NCBI GenBank assembly: GCA_035559995.1
Contig: DATMAM010000030.1
Coordinates: 124,001 to 188,000 of the forward strand
DNA: 64,000 bases
From: DATMAM01 sp035559995
Lineage (GTDB): Bacteria; Desulfobacterota; Binatia; UBA9968
Direction of reading: 5' to 3'
Shown here in pieces: positions 1 to 8,343 of this stretch. Numbering within the stretch: position 1 is the first letter of the stretch; each line of letters starts with the position of its first letter. The notes under the pieces are model-generated. The model was not told the DNA's origin and did not search any database. It worked only from the letters and a program-made list of their open reading frames with translations. A program made the position numbers and the translations under genes.

Positions 1-1
1 C

Positions 2-493
2 TATCCCACGCTCGACGAAAGCATGTTTCGCCGTCTCGACGAAGCCTGGCGCCTTTACCGGCTTTTGCCGAGGCCGATCATCGTCGCCGGCGGCCACGTC
101 GATCCTTTCACGCCGGCGCGCGACGAGAACAAGATCGCCTGCGACTATCTGCGCCTGTGGGGGGTTCGCGCCGAGCACGTCATTGCGGAACCGAGATCGC
201 GCGACACGTTCGAGAGCGCGCTGGAAGTGAGGCGCATCCTCGAGCAGCGAAAATGGACGCGCTACCTGCTGGTCACCTCGGCGGTGCACATGCCCCGGAG
301 CATGTTGGCCTTCGCCGCCGTGAGCCGCGAGCCGATACCGGCCCCCGCCGACTTCACGATCGGCGAGCAGCGGTTCACGCCGCTGGCTCTATTTCCCTCG
401 GAGTCGGCGGCAAGAGGAACCATGATCGCCATCCACGAGTATATCGGCCTGGTCAATTACTTTGTGCGCGCCCGAAGCTACCGCGCCCGGTAG
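2..493 (+). CDS. YdcF/SanA-like DUF218 protein, C-terminal part
   Basis: The frame is open from the first bases of the window, so the start lies upstream and only the C-terminal part (about 163 residues) is present. It carries the signatures of the DUF218 (ElyC/SanA/YdcF) fold: a beta strand ending in IIVAGGH, the stretch EPRSRDTFESA, and LLVTSAVHMPRSMLAF followed by IPAPADF. Relatives are usually membrane-anchored proteins linked to cell-envelope metabolism, and their biochemical activity is poorly defined. The last helix region (AIHEYIGLVNYFV) is typical of the family end, so the gene is truncated only by the window edge. Confidence 0.8.
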   Translation, partial: YPTLDESMFRRLDEAWRLYRLLPRPIIVAGGHVDPFTPARDENKIACDYLRLWGVRAEHVIAEPRSRDTFESALEVRRILEQRKWTRYLLVTSAVHMPRSMLAFAAVSREPIPAPADFTIGEQRFTPLALFPSESAARGTMIAIHEYIGLVNYFVRARSYRAR

Positions 494-527
494 CGCCCGC
501 CCCGGACGCGCAGCGCGCCCGCCCGTG

Positions 528-556
528 TTGTCAATCCCAAGCCGCTGTGCTATTCG
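528..556 (+). promoter_or_regulatory. candidate sigma70 promoter before the DapA-like gene
   Basis: TTGTCA at 528-533 and TATTCG at 551-556 are separated by 17 bases. The site lies in the gap between the YdcF-like gene and the DapA-like gene, which has a strong AGGAGG site before its ATG. It could drive the whole block to 5801. Confidence 0.4.
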
Positions 557-605
557 GCGACCAGGGCAGAAAAAAATCCTGCGCCGCGCGCAAGGAGGAA
601 ACGCT

Positions 606-1502
606 ATGGCGAGGCTCCAGGGCATCTATATTCCGCTCCCGACTCCTTTTACGGAAAAAGGCGACGTGGACGAGGACGGGCTCCGGCAGCTCGTCCACTT
701 TTATCTGAGCGCGGGCGTGCACGGCCTGTTTGCGCTGGGAACGTTCGGTCAAGGGCCGGCGCTTTCTCCCGAAGAACGCAAGCGGGTGGCGGGCGTGGTT
801 TTGAAGGCCGTCGGGGGAAGAATCCCCGTCGTCATCCACGTCGGCTGCGCCGACACCCCGACGACGATCAGCCTGGCGCGCGATGCCGTCGACAAGGGAG
901 CGCCTGCGGTGGCCGTCGTGCCGCCCTACTATTTCGAGCACCACGACGACGAGGTTTTCAGCCACTACACGGCGGTGCATGACGCCGTCCGCCATCCGCT
1001 GTTCATCTATAACAACGCGGTGAACAGCGGCTACCGGATGACCGCGCAGTGGACGGCCAAGCTCTGCCGCGAGATCGCGGACGTGTGCGGCATCAAGATG
1101 TCGTTCATTCCGCTGGAACAGCAGATCGCGTTCGTGCGCGCGCTGCCGTCGTCGTGCGCCGTCTTTTCCGGCTCCGCCGTTCATCTGATGCCGGGGGTCT
1201 TGTGGGGGCTTGCGGGAGCGATCCACCCGCTGACGGTGGCGATTCCCGAGCTGCTCGTGAAGCTCTGGCGCGCCATCGAGGGCAACGATCTCGAGAGGGC
1301 GCTCGGACTCGAGGAGCGGGTCATCGACTTCAGCAACGATATCGTGAGCCTGAGCCGGACCTACGGGCGGGCCGTGTTGCGCGAGTCCTTGCGCATGCGC
1401 GACCTGCCGATTCGCTCGTTTCCGAGGTGGCCGACCAAGGAGCTCGAGCCGGCCGACCGGAAAAAATTGGCATCGGCCCTCAAAGCGGCGCTCGAAGCCT
1501 GA
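606..1502 (+). CDS. dihydrodipicolinate synthase/N-acetylneuraminate lyase family protein
   Basis: This is a 298-residue class I aldolase of the DapA family (TIM barrel, cytoplasmic). The substrate-loop motif appears as GTFGQG rather than the GTTGE of true DapA. The catalytic tyrosine is in FIYNNA and the Schiff-base lysine is in CGIKMS. The start at 606 is chosen because an AGGAGG site sits 8 bases upstream and homology begins at MARLQGIYIPLPTPF; a longer frame upstream lacks family similarity. The altered loop and the catabolic neighbours (cupins, UbiD) suggest a hydroxy- or keto-acid lyase rather than lysine synthesis. A second family member lies at 32501. Confidence 0.85.
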   Translation: MARLQGIYIPLPTPFTEKGDVDEDGLRQLVHFYLSAGVHGLFALGTFGQGPALSPEERKRVAGVVLKAVGGRIPVVIHVGCADTPTTISLARDAVDKGAPAVAVVPPYYFEHHDDEVFSHYTAVHDAVRHPLFIYNNAVNSGYRMTAQWTAKLCREIADVCGIKMSFIPLEQQIAFVRALPSSCAVFSGSAVHLMPGVLWGLAGAIHPLTVAIPELLVKLWRAIEGNDLERALGLEERVIDFSNDIVSLSRTYGRAVLRESLRMRDLPIRSFPRWPTKELEPADRKKLASALKAALEA

Positions 1503-1526
1503 GGCCGCCGGCGCGAGGAGTTCGTC

Positions 1527-2234
1527 ATGAAGCAGCACGAGTGGAGAGAAAAGCTGGGCGAGGTTGTGCGCGAGCTGTTTTTGTCTCCCGAGATGGACGA
1601 GTTCTACGCGCTCAAAATTACCACCGCGCGGGCGCGGCTCTATCTTCTTCAGCTCGGAATCTATACCCGCCAGCGGCGCAACTACTGGCCGCAGGTCGCC
1701 GCGAACTGCCCCGAGCTCGAGGTCAAACAAAGAATCCTGGCGCACGAGTACGAAGAGCTGGTCGAGGACGAGCACTCGAAAAAAGGCCACCTCGATCTGA
1801 TCGTGCGACAAGGAAAGGAAATCGGGCTCAGCGAGGAAGCCATCCTCAAGGCCGAACCGCTGCCGACAACGAGGGCGGCGGTCTACGGCTGGTGGTGGCT
1901 CGCGCGCCACCGCCCGTGGCAGGAGGCGCTGGCCGCCTCGACGATCGCCGAGTGGACGAACGACGACCGCTTGCTGGGAGATCTCGGCGGCGGAAACTGC
2001 ACGCGGCTCGCGCGCAGCTGGGCGCGCGACCTGGGGCTGCGGCCCGAACAGATGCCCAACTTCGTCGTTCACAGCAAGGCCGATGTGAAGCATTCGGACA
2101 TGTTTCTCGACGTGCTCGAGCGTCACGTGCCGCCCGGCGCCGAAGCCGGCGTTCTCGCGACCGCCCGGGAATCGATGGACCTGCACCGGGCGTACTTCGG
2201 CGGCATGGCGTCGGCCATGTCGCGAATTTCCTAG
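1527..2234 (+). CDS. haem-oxygenase-fold di-iron oxidase-like protein (PqqC/CADD-like)
   Basis: This 235-residue, all-helical protein resembles the iron-containing redox enzymes with a haem-oxygenase-like fold (HDO; relatives include PqqC, CADD, UndA). Likely metal ligands are an acidic stretch near residues 76-82, H88, E142, and the H-x3-D-x2-H set H182, D186, H189 inside HSKADVKHSD. Family members bind two irons and oxidise, cleave or decarboxylate small substrates with O2. A GAGGAG site precedes the ATG. It lies 24 bases after the DapA-like gene and 19 before the cupin gene, so all three are probably co-transcribed. The substrate cannot be read from sequence. A second member at 31023 keeps the last ligand triad at the same residue numbers. 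Confidence 0.75.
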   Translation: MKQHEWREKLGEVVRELFLSPEMDEFYALKITTARARLYLLQLGIYTRQRRNYWPQVAANCPELEVKQRILAHEYEELVEDEHSKKGHLDLIVRQGKEIGLSEEAILKAEPLPTTRAAVYGWWWLARHRPWQEALAASTIAEWTNDDRLLGDLGGGNCTRLARSWARDLGLRPEQMPNFVVHSKADVKHSDMFLDVLERHVPPGAEAGVLATARESMDLHRAYFGGMASAMSRIS

Positions 2235-2253
2235 ACCAGGTCGGAGGAAGCGC

Positions 2254-3267
2254 ATGGATCTTGCCAAGCTCGACGACGAGCTCAAGCGCAACCGGCTCGC
2301 GGGTTTCTGGAAGAGCCGCGTGCCTTTGCATCAGCCCGAAGCGCCCTATCTCTGGAAATGGGACGTGGTGCGGGACGCTCTCATGAAGGCGAAGGACGCG
2401 GTCGGGATCGACATGGCGGAGCGCCGCGCGATCCGGCTCGTCAATCCGCACGCGCCGACCCACTCCACGTCGCGCACGCTGCAGCTTACGTTTTCCATCG
2501 TCAACCCGGGCGAGGTCGCGCGCGCGCACCGGCATAACATGGCGGCGATCCGCTTTGTGGTCGAAGGCCAAGGAGCGTACACGGTCGTGGAGGGCGAGAG
2601 ATTTCCGATGGAAGAGGGCGATCTGATTCTCACGCCCAACTGGACATGGCACGAGCACCACAACCCTTCGGCCTCTCCCATCATCTGGCTCGACGGCTTG
2701 GACGGGCCGCTCATCCACTCGTTGAACGCGCTTTTCTTCGAGCCCTACGCGGGCGAACAGCAGCCGCTCACGCGCGCCGAGGGCGATTCGGGTTACCGCT
2801 ACGGCTTTGCGCGCGCGCCGGCCGCTTCGGAAAAAGAGCGCCGCGGCCTCCCGTTCCGCTATCGCTGGCGGGACACCGAGGCGGCGTTGAAAAAGCTCAG
2901 CGAAGCGGAGCGCGACCCTTGCGACGGCGCGCTTCTCCGCTACGTCAACCCGGTGACCGGCGGGCCGACGTTGGCGACGATGTCCTGCGAAGTCCAATCC
3001 CTGCGGCCGCGGGAAAAGACCGCCGCGCACCGCCACACGAGCACGGCGCTCTACCACGTCTTCAAGGGAAGCGGTCGGACGGCGGTCGGAGAAGGCTGGC
3101 TCGAATGGAAAAAGGGCGACTCGTTTGTAATTCCTCTCTGGCAATGGCACCGCCACGAAAATAATTCGGACCAAGAGGCCGTGCTGTTCTCGCTCACGGA
3201 CCGGCCCGTCATGGAAGCGCTCTGTCTTTACCGCGAACAGACCGAAGCGGGCGCCGGCGCGCGATGA
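2254..3267 (+). CDS. bicupin protein, gentisate 1,2-dioxygenase-like
   Basis: This 337-residue protein has two cupin domains. The first carries HRHNMAAIRFVVEGQG (about residues 91-106) with a later H in the WHEHHN stretch. The second has HRHTSTALYHVFKG, then GDSFVIPLWQWHRHEN. Both barrels keep histidines suited to binding a metal. The layout resembles gentisate/1-hydroxy-2-naphthoate dioxygenases, which open aromatic rings, although only experiment can tell whether it is a dioxygenase. A GGAGGA site precedes the ATG. Its stop overlaps the next start by 4 bases (ATGA), so it is translationally coupled to the dihydroxyphthalate decarboxylase-like gene. Confidence 0.8.
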   Translation: MDLAKLDDELKRNRLAGFWKSRVPLHQPEAPYLWKWDVVRDALMKAKDAVGIDMAERRAIRLVNPHAPTHSTSRTLQLTFSIVNPGEVARAHRHNMAAIRFVVEGQGAYTVVEGERFPMEEGDLILTPNWTWHEHHNPSASPIIWLDGLDGPLIHSLNALFFEPYAGEQQPLTRAEGDSGYRYGFARAPAASEKERRGLPFRYRWRDTEAALKKLSEAERDPCDGALLRYVNPVTGGPTLATMSCEVQSLRPREKTAAHRHTSTALYHVFKGSGRTAVGEGWLEWKKGDSFVIPLWQWHRHENNSDQEAVLFSLTDRPVMEALCLYREQTEAGAGAR

Positions 3268-4256
3268 CTCTCCGTGCGCCGATCGTTCTCGCTTGCCGCA
3301 ACTACGACGGCACCAACGCGCTCCTGCGCGGTCTGATCCACGTTCCCGGACTCAAGTTGGCGGTCCGGGAAATCGACAACGTCGCCTGGATGTTCGCCGG
3401 CATGTTCCGCGGCGAGTTCGACGTCTCGGAGATGTCGCTTGCGGAGCTCGTCTATTATGTTTCGCGCGACCGCGCGGACTTCACCGCCATCCCGGTGTTT
3501 CCCGCGCGCGTGTTCCGCCACCGGTTCATTTACTGCCACGCCGACGCGGGTATCGGCGCGCCCGAGGATTTGAACCGAAAGAGGCTTGGCTTTGTTCGCT
3601 GGGTGCAGAGCGCCGCGATCTGGATCCGCGGGATGCTGACCGAGGAATACGGCGTCTCGCCGGAGGAAACCAGCTGGTTTACCGCCTCCGTGCATCACTG
3701 GGACGACCCGGAGCACGAGGACGACGTGCGCCCGAGAAACGGCGCGCGCATCCAGCGGCTTGAGAGAGGCGGCGCGAGCGCGGCGGCGCGCGTTCGCGCG
3801 GCGCTTTTGGCGCACGCCGTCGATGCGGTCGGAGTCACCGAGCCGCTCGCCAGCGGCGGCGCCGTCAGACCGCTTTTCCCCAATTACGCGGACGTCGAAG
3901 CCGATTATTTTCGCCGGACGAAAATTTTCCCGATCATGCACGTGCTCGCGATCAGCAACAGGGCGGTCGCGCTCGATCCCGAGCTGCCGCCAAAGCTCTT
4001 TGAGCTTTTCTCGCGCGCAAAAAAATGGGCGCGCCAGTGGCGGAGCCAAACGCCGAGCCTGGTTTTGGCGTGGAACGAAAGGCACCTGGCCGAGGAGAGG
4101 GCGGTCTTCGGCGGCGACCCGTGGGCCTACGGGCTTGAGCCCAACCGCCATGGGATCGAAAAATTTTTGGCTTACTGCTACGAGCAGGGCGTCAGCGGAA
4201 GGAACATCGCCCCGGAGGAGCTATTCGCCCGAAGCAGCTGGGGTCTTTGCGAATGA
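3264..4256 (+). CDS. 4,5-dihydroxyphthalate decarboxylase-like protein
   Basis: This 330-residue protein resembles Pht5 of phthalate degradation, a family with a periplasmic-binding-protein-like fold. Diagnostic stretches are GEFDVSEMSLAEL, the ARVFRHRFIYC strand, and the EEYGVSPEET turn. No signal peptide is visible, which fits a cytoplasmic enzyme rather than a transporter receptor. The start overlaps the preceding cupin stop (ATGA). Family members in environmental genomes are often labelled ABC substrate-binding proteins, so the decarboxylase role is inferred from similarity and from the UbiD gene directly after it. Confidence 0.75.
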   Translation: MTLRAPIVLACRNYDGTNALLRGLIHVPGLKLAVREIDNVAWMFAGMFRGEFDVSEMSLAELVYYVSRDRADFTAIPVFPARVFRHRFIYCHADAGIGAPEDLNRKRLGFVRWVQSAAIWIRGMLTEEYGVSPEETSWFTASVHHWDDPEHEDDVRPRNGARIQRLERGGASAAARVRAALLAHAVDAVGVTEPLASGGAVRPLFPNYADVEADYFRRTKIFPIMHVLAISNRAVALDPELPPKLFELFSRAKKWARQWRSQTPSLVLAWNERHLAEERAVFGGDPWAYGLEPNRHGIEKFLAYCYEQGVSGRNIAPEELFARSSWGLCE

Positions 4257-4301
4257 AACCGAAAAGAATCGAGCCCGACGCAAAAAGGGGGAACATCCAA
4301 A

Positions 4302-5801
4302 ATGGCACTGCCCGAGCTCAAACGGGACTCAGCGAAAGGTAGCTGCGATTTAAGAACCTGGCTGGGCGAGGTCGACCGGCTCGGCCAGCTCGAGAACGTC
4401 TCGGGCGTTCACTGGGACTTGGAAATCGGCGGGCTAAGCGAGCTTGTGCTGGAAAAACTGCCGGCCCCTCCCGCTCTTCTCTTCGACGACATCCCCGGCT
4501 ATCCGCGCGGCTGGCGCGTTCTCGTCAACATGCTCGAGACCGTCGAGCGCACCGCTCTCACGCTCGGCCTGCCGGCGGATCTTCCCGCGATCCCTTTCAT
4601 CGATGCGTTGCGCGCCAAGCTCCGCGATCTCAAGCCGATCGGCGCCAGGACGGTCTCCTCCGGGCCGGTCCTGGAAAATATCCAGCAGGGCGACCGGGTG
4701 GACCTGCTCCGCTTCCCCACGCCGCGCTGGCACGAGGGCGACGGCGGGAGATACCTGGGCACGGCTCTGCTGGTCGTCACCCGCGACCCCGAAAACGGCA
4801 TGGAGAACGTCGGCTGCTATCGCGTGATGGTTCAGGACAAAGACAAGCTCGGCCTGCACATGTCTCCCGGCAAGCACGGGCGCATTCACCTCGACAAAGC
4901 GACGAGAGCCGGAAAGCCCCTTCCCGTGGCGATGGTCTTCGGCCAGCATCCGCTCCTCTATGTCGCCGCCTCGATGGCGATCCCGATCACGCTCAACGAG
5001 TACGACTGGGCCTCGGGCATGCTCGGCGAGCCGATCGAGCTTGTCGAGGCGCCGCTCACCAAGCTGCGCATTCCGGCCTACGGCGAGATCGCGATCGAAG
5101 GGGAGATCCTGCCCGGCGAGAGACTTCCGGAAGGGCCGTTCGGCGAGTGGCCGGGATACTATACCAGCGCGAACAAAGCCGCGCAGCCGGTCGTGAGGGT
5201 CAAGGCGGTCTATCACCGCAACGACCCGATCATCTGCGGCGCGCCGCCCTTCAAGCCGACGATTCACGGGATGTATCGCTCGCTCCTGCGCTCGGCGTTC
5301 GTCTGGAACGCGATGGAGCAGGCGGGCGTGCCGGAAATCAAAGGCGTTTATCTGCCGCCGCCCGCGCAGCGCTTCATGGTGGTGGTGGCGATCCGGCAAA
5401 AATATCCCGGCCACGCCAAGCAGGCGGCGGTGATCGCCTGCCAGTGCCAGCCGGCCGCTTATCTCGGAAGGTACGTCGTCGTCGTCGATGAAGACATCGA
5501 TATCACCAACCTGAACGACGTCGTCTGGGCGATGTGCACGCGCACCGATCCCGCCACCTCCGTGGACATCATCCGCCGCGCCTGGAGCGGTCCTCTCGAT
5601 CCGATCATCCCGCAGGGACAGAAGGGCTACAATTCGAGGATGGTGATCGACGCGACGCGCCCGTATGAATGGCGGCAAGATTTTCCCGCGGTAAGCGAGA
5701 TCGGCCCGGAGACCCGAAAGCGGATCGAGGCGAGCTGGCGCCAGGCGATCGAGCTTATCGTGGCAAAGCACGCGAGCGGCCGCGGCGCGAAGCCTCGGTA
5801 G
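4302..5801 (+). CDS. UbiD family decarboxylase
   Basis: This 499-residue protein belongs to the UbiD family, reversible (de)carboxylases of aromatic or alpha,beta-unsaturated acids that use prenylated FMN. The hallmark EGPFGEWPGYY lies near residues 276-286, where UbiD keeps catalytic acids. Other typical blocks are RYLGTALLVVTRDPENG and CYRVMVQDKDKLGLHMSPG. The ATG follows an AAGGGGGA site. No ubiX (prenyl-FMN maker) is in the window, so the cofactor must be supplied from elsewhere. With the dihydroxyphthalate decarboxylase-like and cupin genes just upstream it points to aromatic acid breakdown. Confidence 0.9.
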   Translation: MALPELKRDSAKGSCDLRTWLGEVDRLGQLENVSGVHWDLEIGGLSELVLEKLPAPPALLFDDIPGYPRGWRVLVNMLETVERTALTLGLPADLPAIPFIDALRAKLRDLKPIGARTVSSGPVLENIQQGDRVDLLRFPTPRWHEGDGGRYLGTALLVVTRDPENGMENVGCYRVMVQDKDKLGLHMSPGKHGRIHLDKATRAGKPLPVAMVFGQHPLLYVAASMAIPITLNEYDWASGMLGEPIELVEAPLTKLRIPAYGEIAIEGEILPGERLPEGPFGEWPGYYTSANKAAQPVVRVKAVYHRNDPIICGAPPFKPTIHGMYRSLLRSAFVWNAMEQAGVPEIKGVYLPPPAQRFMVVVAIRQKYPGHAKQAAVIACQCQPAAYLGRYVVVVDEDIDITNLNDVVWAMCTRTDPATSVDIIRRAWSGPLDPIIPQGQKGYNSRMVIDATRPYEWRQDFPAVSEIGPETRKRIEASWRQAIELIVAKHASGRGAKPR

Positions 5802-5822
5802 TCCGTTCTCGTCGTCTCCACC

Positions 5823-5851
5823 TTGACAGGCAAGCGGGCTGAATCTATTGT
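5823..5851 (+). promoter_or_regulatory. sigma70 promoter for the alpha/beta hydrolase gene
   Basis: A consensus TTGACA (5823-5828), 17-base spacer and TATTGT (5846-5851) lie in the gap after ubiD. An AGGGAG ribosome site and the ATG follow at 5876-5888. This suggests the hydrolase and the tandem cupin form a separate transcription unit. Confidence 0.6.
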
Positions 5852-5887
5852 GGCGCGACAGATCGACGCGAGCGAGGGAGAACGACC

Positions 5888-6739
5888 ATGGCAGTCAAAT
5901 ACGATCCCGCGAAGCAGTACGAAATCAAGGTTTGGGACGTCGAGTACCGGCGCGACCCGGTGCGCACGTTGATGGCGCGGATTTACCAGCCGCAAGCGCC
6001 GGGGCCGTTCCCCGTCTTGCTCGATGTGCACGGCGGCGCCTGGAACGGGCAGGACCGCACCGCCAACGCCCCGGTCGACGAGCGCCTCGCGGCGAGCGGC
6101 GTTTTGGTTGTGGCGATCGACCTGAGATGGGCGAAAGAAGCGCCTTATCCCGCCTCGGTGGCCGACGCCAACTATGGCGTGCGCTGGCTCAAAGCCAACG
6201 CGCGCCAGTGGCGCGGGGATCCCGAAACGCTCGGCGCCTTGGGGAGCTCGAGCGGAGGGCACGTGATGCAGCTGTGCGCGATGCGGCCCGCCGACCCGCG
6301 CTACAACGCGCACCCGCTGCCGCCGGCGCCCGATCTCGACGCGAAGCTCAAGTATCTGATCGCGCGCTCCCCGATCAGCGATCCGCTCGCGCGCTACGAG
6401 CAGGCGAAGAGAATGAAGCGCGAGTTCCTCATCAAGAACAGCGAAACCTACTTCAACCCCTGGGAGACGATCGAAGAGGGTAACCCGCAGCGCATCCTCG
6501 AGCGCGGCGAGCCCGTGAACCTGGTGCCGATGTTTATTTTGCAGGGCGAGCTGGACGACAACGTCCTGCCCGAAGTGCAGCAAAAGTTCGCCGACACTTA
6601 CCGCAAAGCCGGAGGGGCCATCGATTTTCATATCTTCTCCGGGGCGGAACACCGCTGGGTCATCAAGCCGAGCGCAAACACCGACCGCGCGATCGACATG
6701 ATGAAAGCGTTCATCGCGCGGCAGGTGAACGCCGCCTGA
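5888..6739 (+). CDS. alpha/beta hydrolase (esterase/lipase type)
   Basis: This 283-residue alpha/beta hydrolase has an HGGAW oxyanion-hole motif near residue 48 and the nucleophile elbow G-S-S-S-G at 119-123 (serine 121). The acid is likely within GELDDNV and the catalytic histidine in GAEHRW near the C-terminus. It lacks a signal peptide, so it is cytoplasmic. Relatives are carboxylesterases and arylformamidase-like enzymes. It has its own promoter and is followed after 66 bases by a bicupin gene. The substrate is unknown; an ester or amide of an aromatic acid would fit the block. Confidence 0.85.
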   Translation: MAVKYDPAKQYEIKVWDVEYRRDPVRTLMARIYQPQAPGPFPVLLDVHGGAWNGQDRTANAPVDERLAASGVLVVAIDLRWAKEAPYPASVADANYGVRWLKANARQWRGDPETLGALGSSSGGHVMQLCAMRPADPRYNAHPLPPAPDLDAKLKYLIARSPISDPLARYEQAKRMKREFLIKNSETYFNPWETIEEGNPQRILERGEPVNLVPMFILQGELDDNVLPEVQQKFADTYRKAGGAIDFHIFSGAEHRWVIKPSANTDRAIDMMKAFIARQVNAA

Positions 6740-6805
6740 AGGCGATCTTTGGAGCCCCGCGCCCGCCCGAGCAATCGCGTCCGGAAGGCAGCCGACGAGG
6801 GAAAG

Positions 6806-7840
6806 ATGAAAGAAGAGAAGTCCGTCAAAGAAATCCATACCGAGCTGGGCATGCACAGCGTGCGCTTCGCCAAAGAAGAGCAGCAGCGGCGCAAGCAGCA
6901 GGAGGTGCTGTTTAAATGGGCCGAGATCGAAAAAAAGCTCGGCGAGCACAAACACATCTACGTCGTGGACGCCCGCCTCGGCTCCAACAACCACACGCAC
7001 CGGCTCTGGTACGACGTGATCCCGCCGCATACGGAGGAGGGCAGGGACTGGCGCACGCTCGGCCACCGGCACACGGTCGAGGCGATCATCTACTTTCTCA
7101 AGGGGCGTGGCCACAGCATCATCGACGGCGTGCGCTACGATTGGGGGCCGGGCGATTTGCTGTGCGTGCCGATGTTCTCCTGGCACCGCCACATCAACGA
7201 CGGCGACGAGCCGGTCGTGCGCATCGCCTCGACGACCGGGCCGCTCTCGCTGGCCCTCGGGCAGGCGGTCTACGAGGACGAGCGCTACCCGCAGTTTTGG
7301 GTCTACGCGCAGGAAGGGGAAGAGATGAAAAAGACGCTCATCCCCGGCGGGAGCGGCGCCGTGGACAGAGCCAAGGTCGGCGCCGGCCGGGCCGCTGAAT
7401 GGTACGCCGAGCAGGTGGCCTTCGCCATGAAAGAGGAGGAATTACGCCGTAAAAGCAAAGTATTGGTTAAACAGTCGGAATTGCTCTTCGAGCCTACCGC
7501 CATGGGCCGACTCGCCTACGTGGTGGACCCGCGCCTGGGATTTCATAGCAAAGCTCTCGGCGTGGTCATGGCGGAGATCCCGCCCGGCAAACGCTCCGGC
7601 GCGCACCGCCACCTCTACGACGAAATCGATCTCGTCATCTCCGGCCGCGGCAAGGTCATCGTTGAGGACCGCGAGTACCCGTTCGAACCCCTCGATGTCC
7701 TGTCGATTCCCGTCTTCGCCTGGCATCAGTACTTCAATACCGCAAGCGAGCCGCTACGCATCCTCGGCATCAACACCCGGCTTGCGCTGGAAAATCTGGG
7801 CCTTTCTTTGACCCACCAGGGCGAGCTCGCGGACCACTGA
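6806..7840 (+). CDS. bicupin domain protein
   Basis: The 344-residue protein starts at 6806, after a GAGGGAA site; an in-frame ATG at 6749 has no ribosome site. A helical N-terminus rich in E, K and Q (residues 10-50) precedes two cupins. The first has the GHRHTVEAIIYFLKGRGH strand and FSWHRHIND; the second has GAHRHLYDEIDLVISGRG and FAWHQYFN. Metal-binding histidines are present in both. It differs from the cupin at 2254 in its charged N-terminal extension. Its function is unknown; it may be a ring-cleaving dioxygenase or a cupin isomerase. Confidence 0.75.
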   Translation: MKEEKSVKEIHTELGMHSVRFAKEEQQRRKQQEVLFKWAEIEKKLGEHKHIYVVDARLGSNNHTHRLWYDVIPPHTEEGRDWRTLGHRHTVEAIIYFLKGRGHSIIDGVRYDWGPGDLLCVPMFSWHRHINDGDEPVVRIASTTGPLSLALGQAVYEDERYPQFWVYAQEGEEMKKTLIPGGSGAVDRAKVGAGRAAEWYAEQVAFAMKEEELRRKSKVLVKQSELLFEPTAMGRLAYVVDPRLGFHSKALGVVMAEIPPGKRSGAHRHLYDEIDLVISGRGKVIVEDREYPFEPLDVLSIPVFAWHQYFNTASEPLRILGINTRLALENLGLSLTHQGELADH

Positions 7841-7886
7841 TTGGGCGCGCAGCTTCGGGCTTTCTGCGGCGCGAGCGAAAAAAATT

Positions 7887-7916
7887 TTGACAACCCGCGC
7901 CGCTTTCTGCTAGGAA
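7887..7916 (+). promoter_or_regulatory. candidate sigma70 promoter before speD
   Basis: TTGACA at 7887-7892 and TAGGAA at 7911-7916 are 18 bases apart in the 116-base gap after the bicupin gene. The speD start with its GGAGGAG site follows at 7957. Confidence 0.5.
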
Positions 7917-7956
7917 GTGGCCGCTGACGCGGCCGGCCTCAGCGGAGGAGAGGCGG

Positions 7957-8304
7957 ATGAAGATCCGTATCACGCATCTTGCGGTTGAGCTCAATGACTG
8001 CCAGTGCGATCTTGCCGACGCCAAATTCGTGAAACGGGCGCTTGAGCGGTCGATCAAGCAGACGCGGCTGACGCCGCTGCATTCCTACTTTCATAACTTT
8101 GCACCCTGCGGAACGACCGGCGTGATCTTGTTAAAAGAGTCGCATATCGCGATTCATACCTGGCCGGAGCACCGTTACGCCTCGGTGGATGTCGTAACCT
8201 GCGGCAGAAAGAGCGACGCCGCGCGCGCGGTGCGCGCGCTGGTGAAAAATTTCCGGCCGCGCCGCGTCAGACGGCAAGAAATCCGACGCGGCACCCATCT
8301 GTAA
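7957..8304 (+). CDS. speD: S-adenosylmethionine decarboxylase proenzyme
   Basis: This 115-residue protein matches the short prokaryotic AdoMet decarboxylase, which cleaves itself to create a pyruvoyl group. The processing site KESHIAIHTWPE is intact: serine 62 would become the pyruvoyl, H67 aids processing and C82 (in TCG) is the proton donor. The product, decarboxylated AdoMet, is the aminopropyl donor for polyamines. No speE aminopropyltransferase is next to it. Instead a PaaK-like adenylating enzyme follows 39 bases later, then a methyltransferase. The start follows a GGAGGAG site. Confidence 0.9.
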   Translation: MKIRITHLAVELNDCQCDLADAKFVKRALERSIKQTRLTPLHSYFHNFAPCGTTGVILLKESHIAIHTWPEHRYASVDVVTCGRKSDAARAVRALVKNFRPRRVRRQEIRRGTHL

Positions 8305-8343
8305 CTGCCTTGACCTGCTGCTTTTCGGAAAGGGACGCTTGAC

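Noticed and set aside
531..2291. A 586-codon minus-strand frame
   Set aside because: It is antisense to the DapA-like and di-iron genes and contains only arginine- and leucine-rich sequence.
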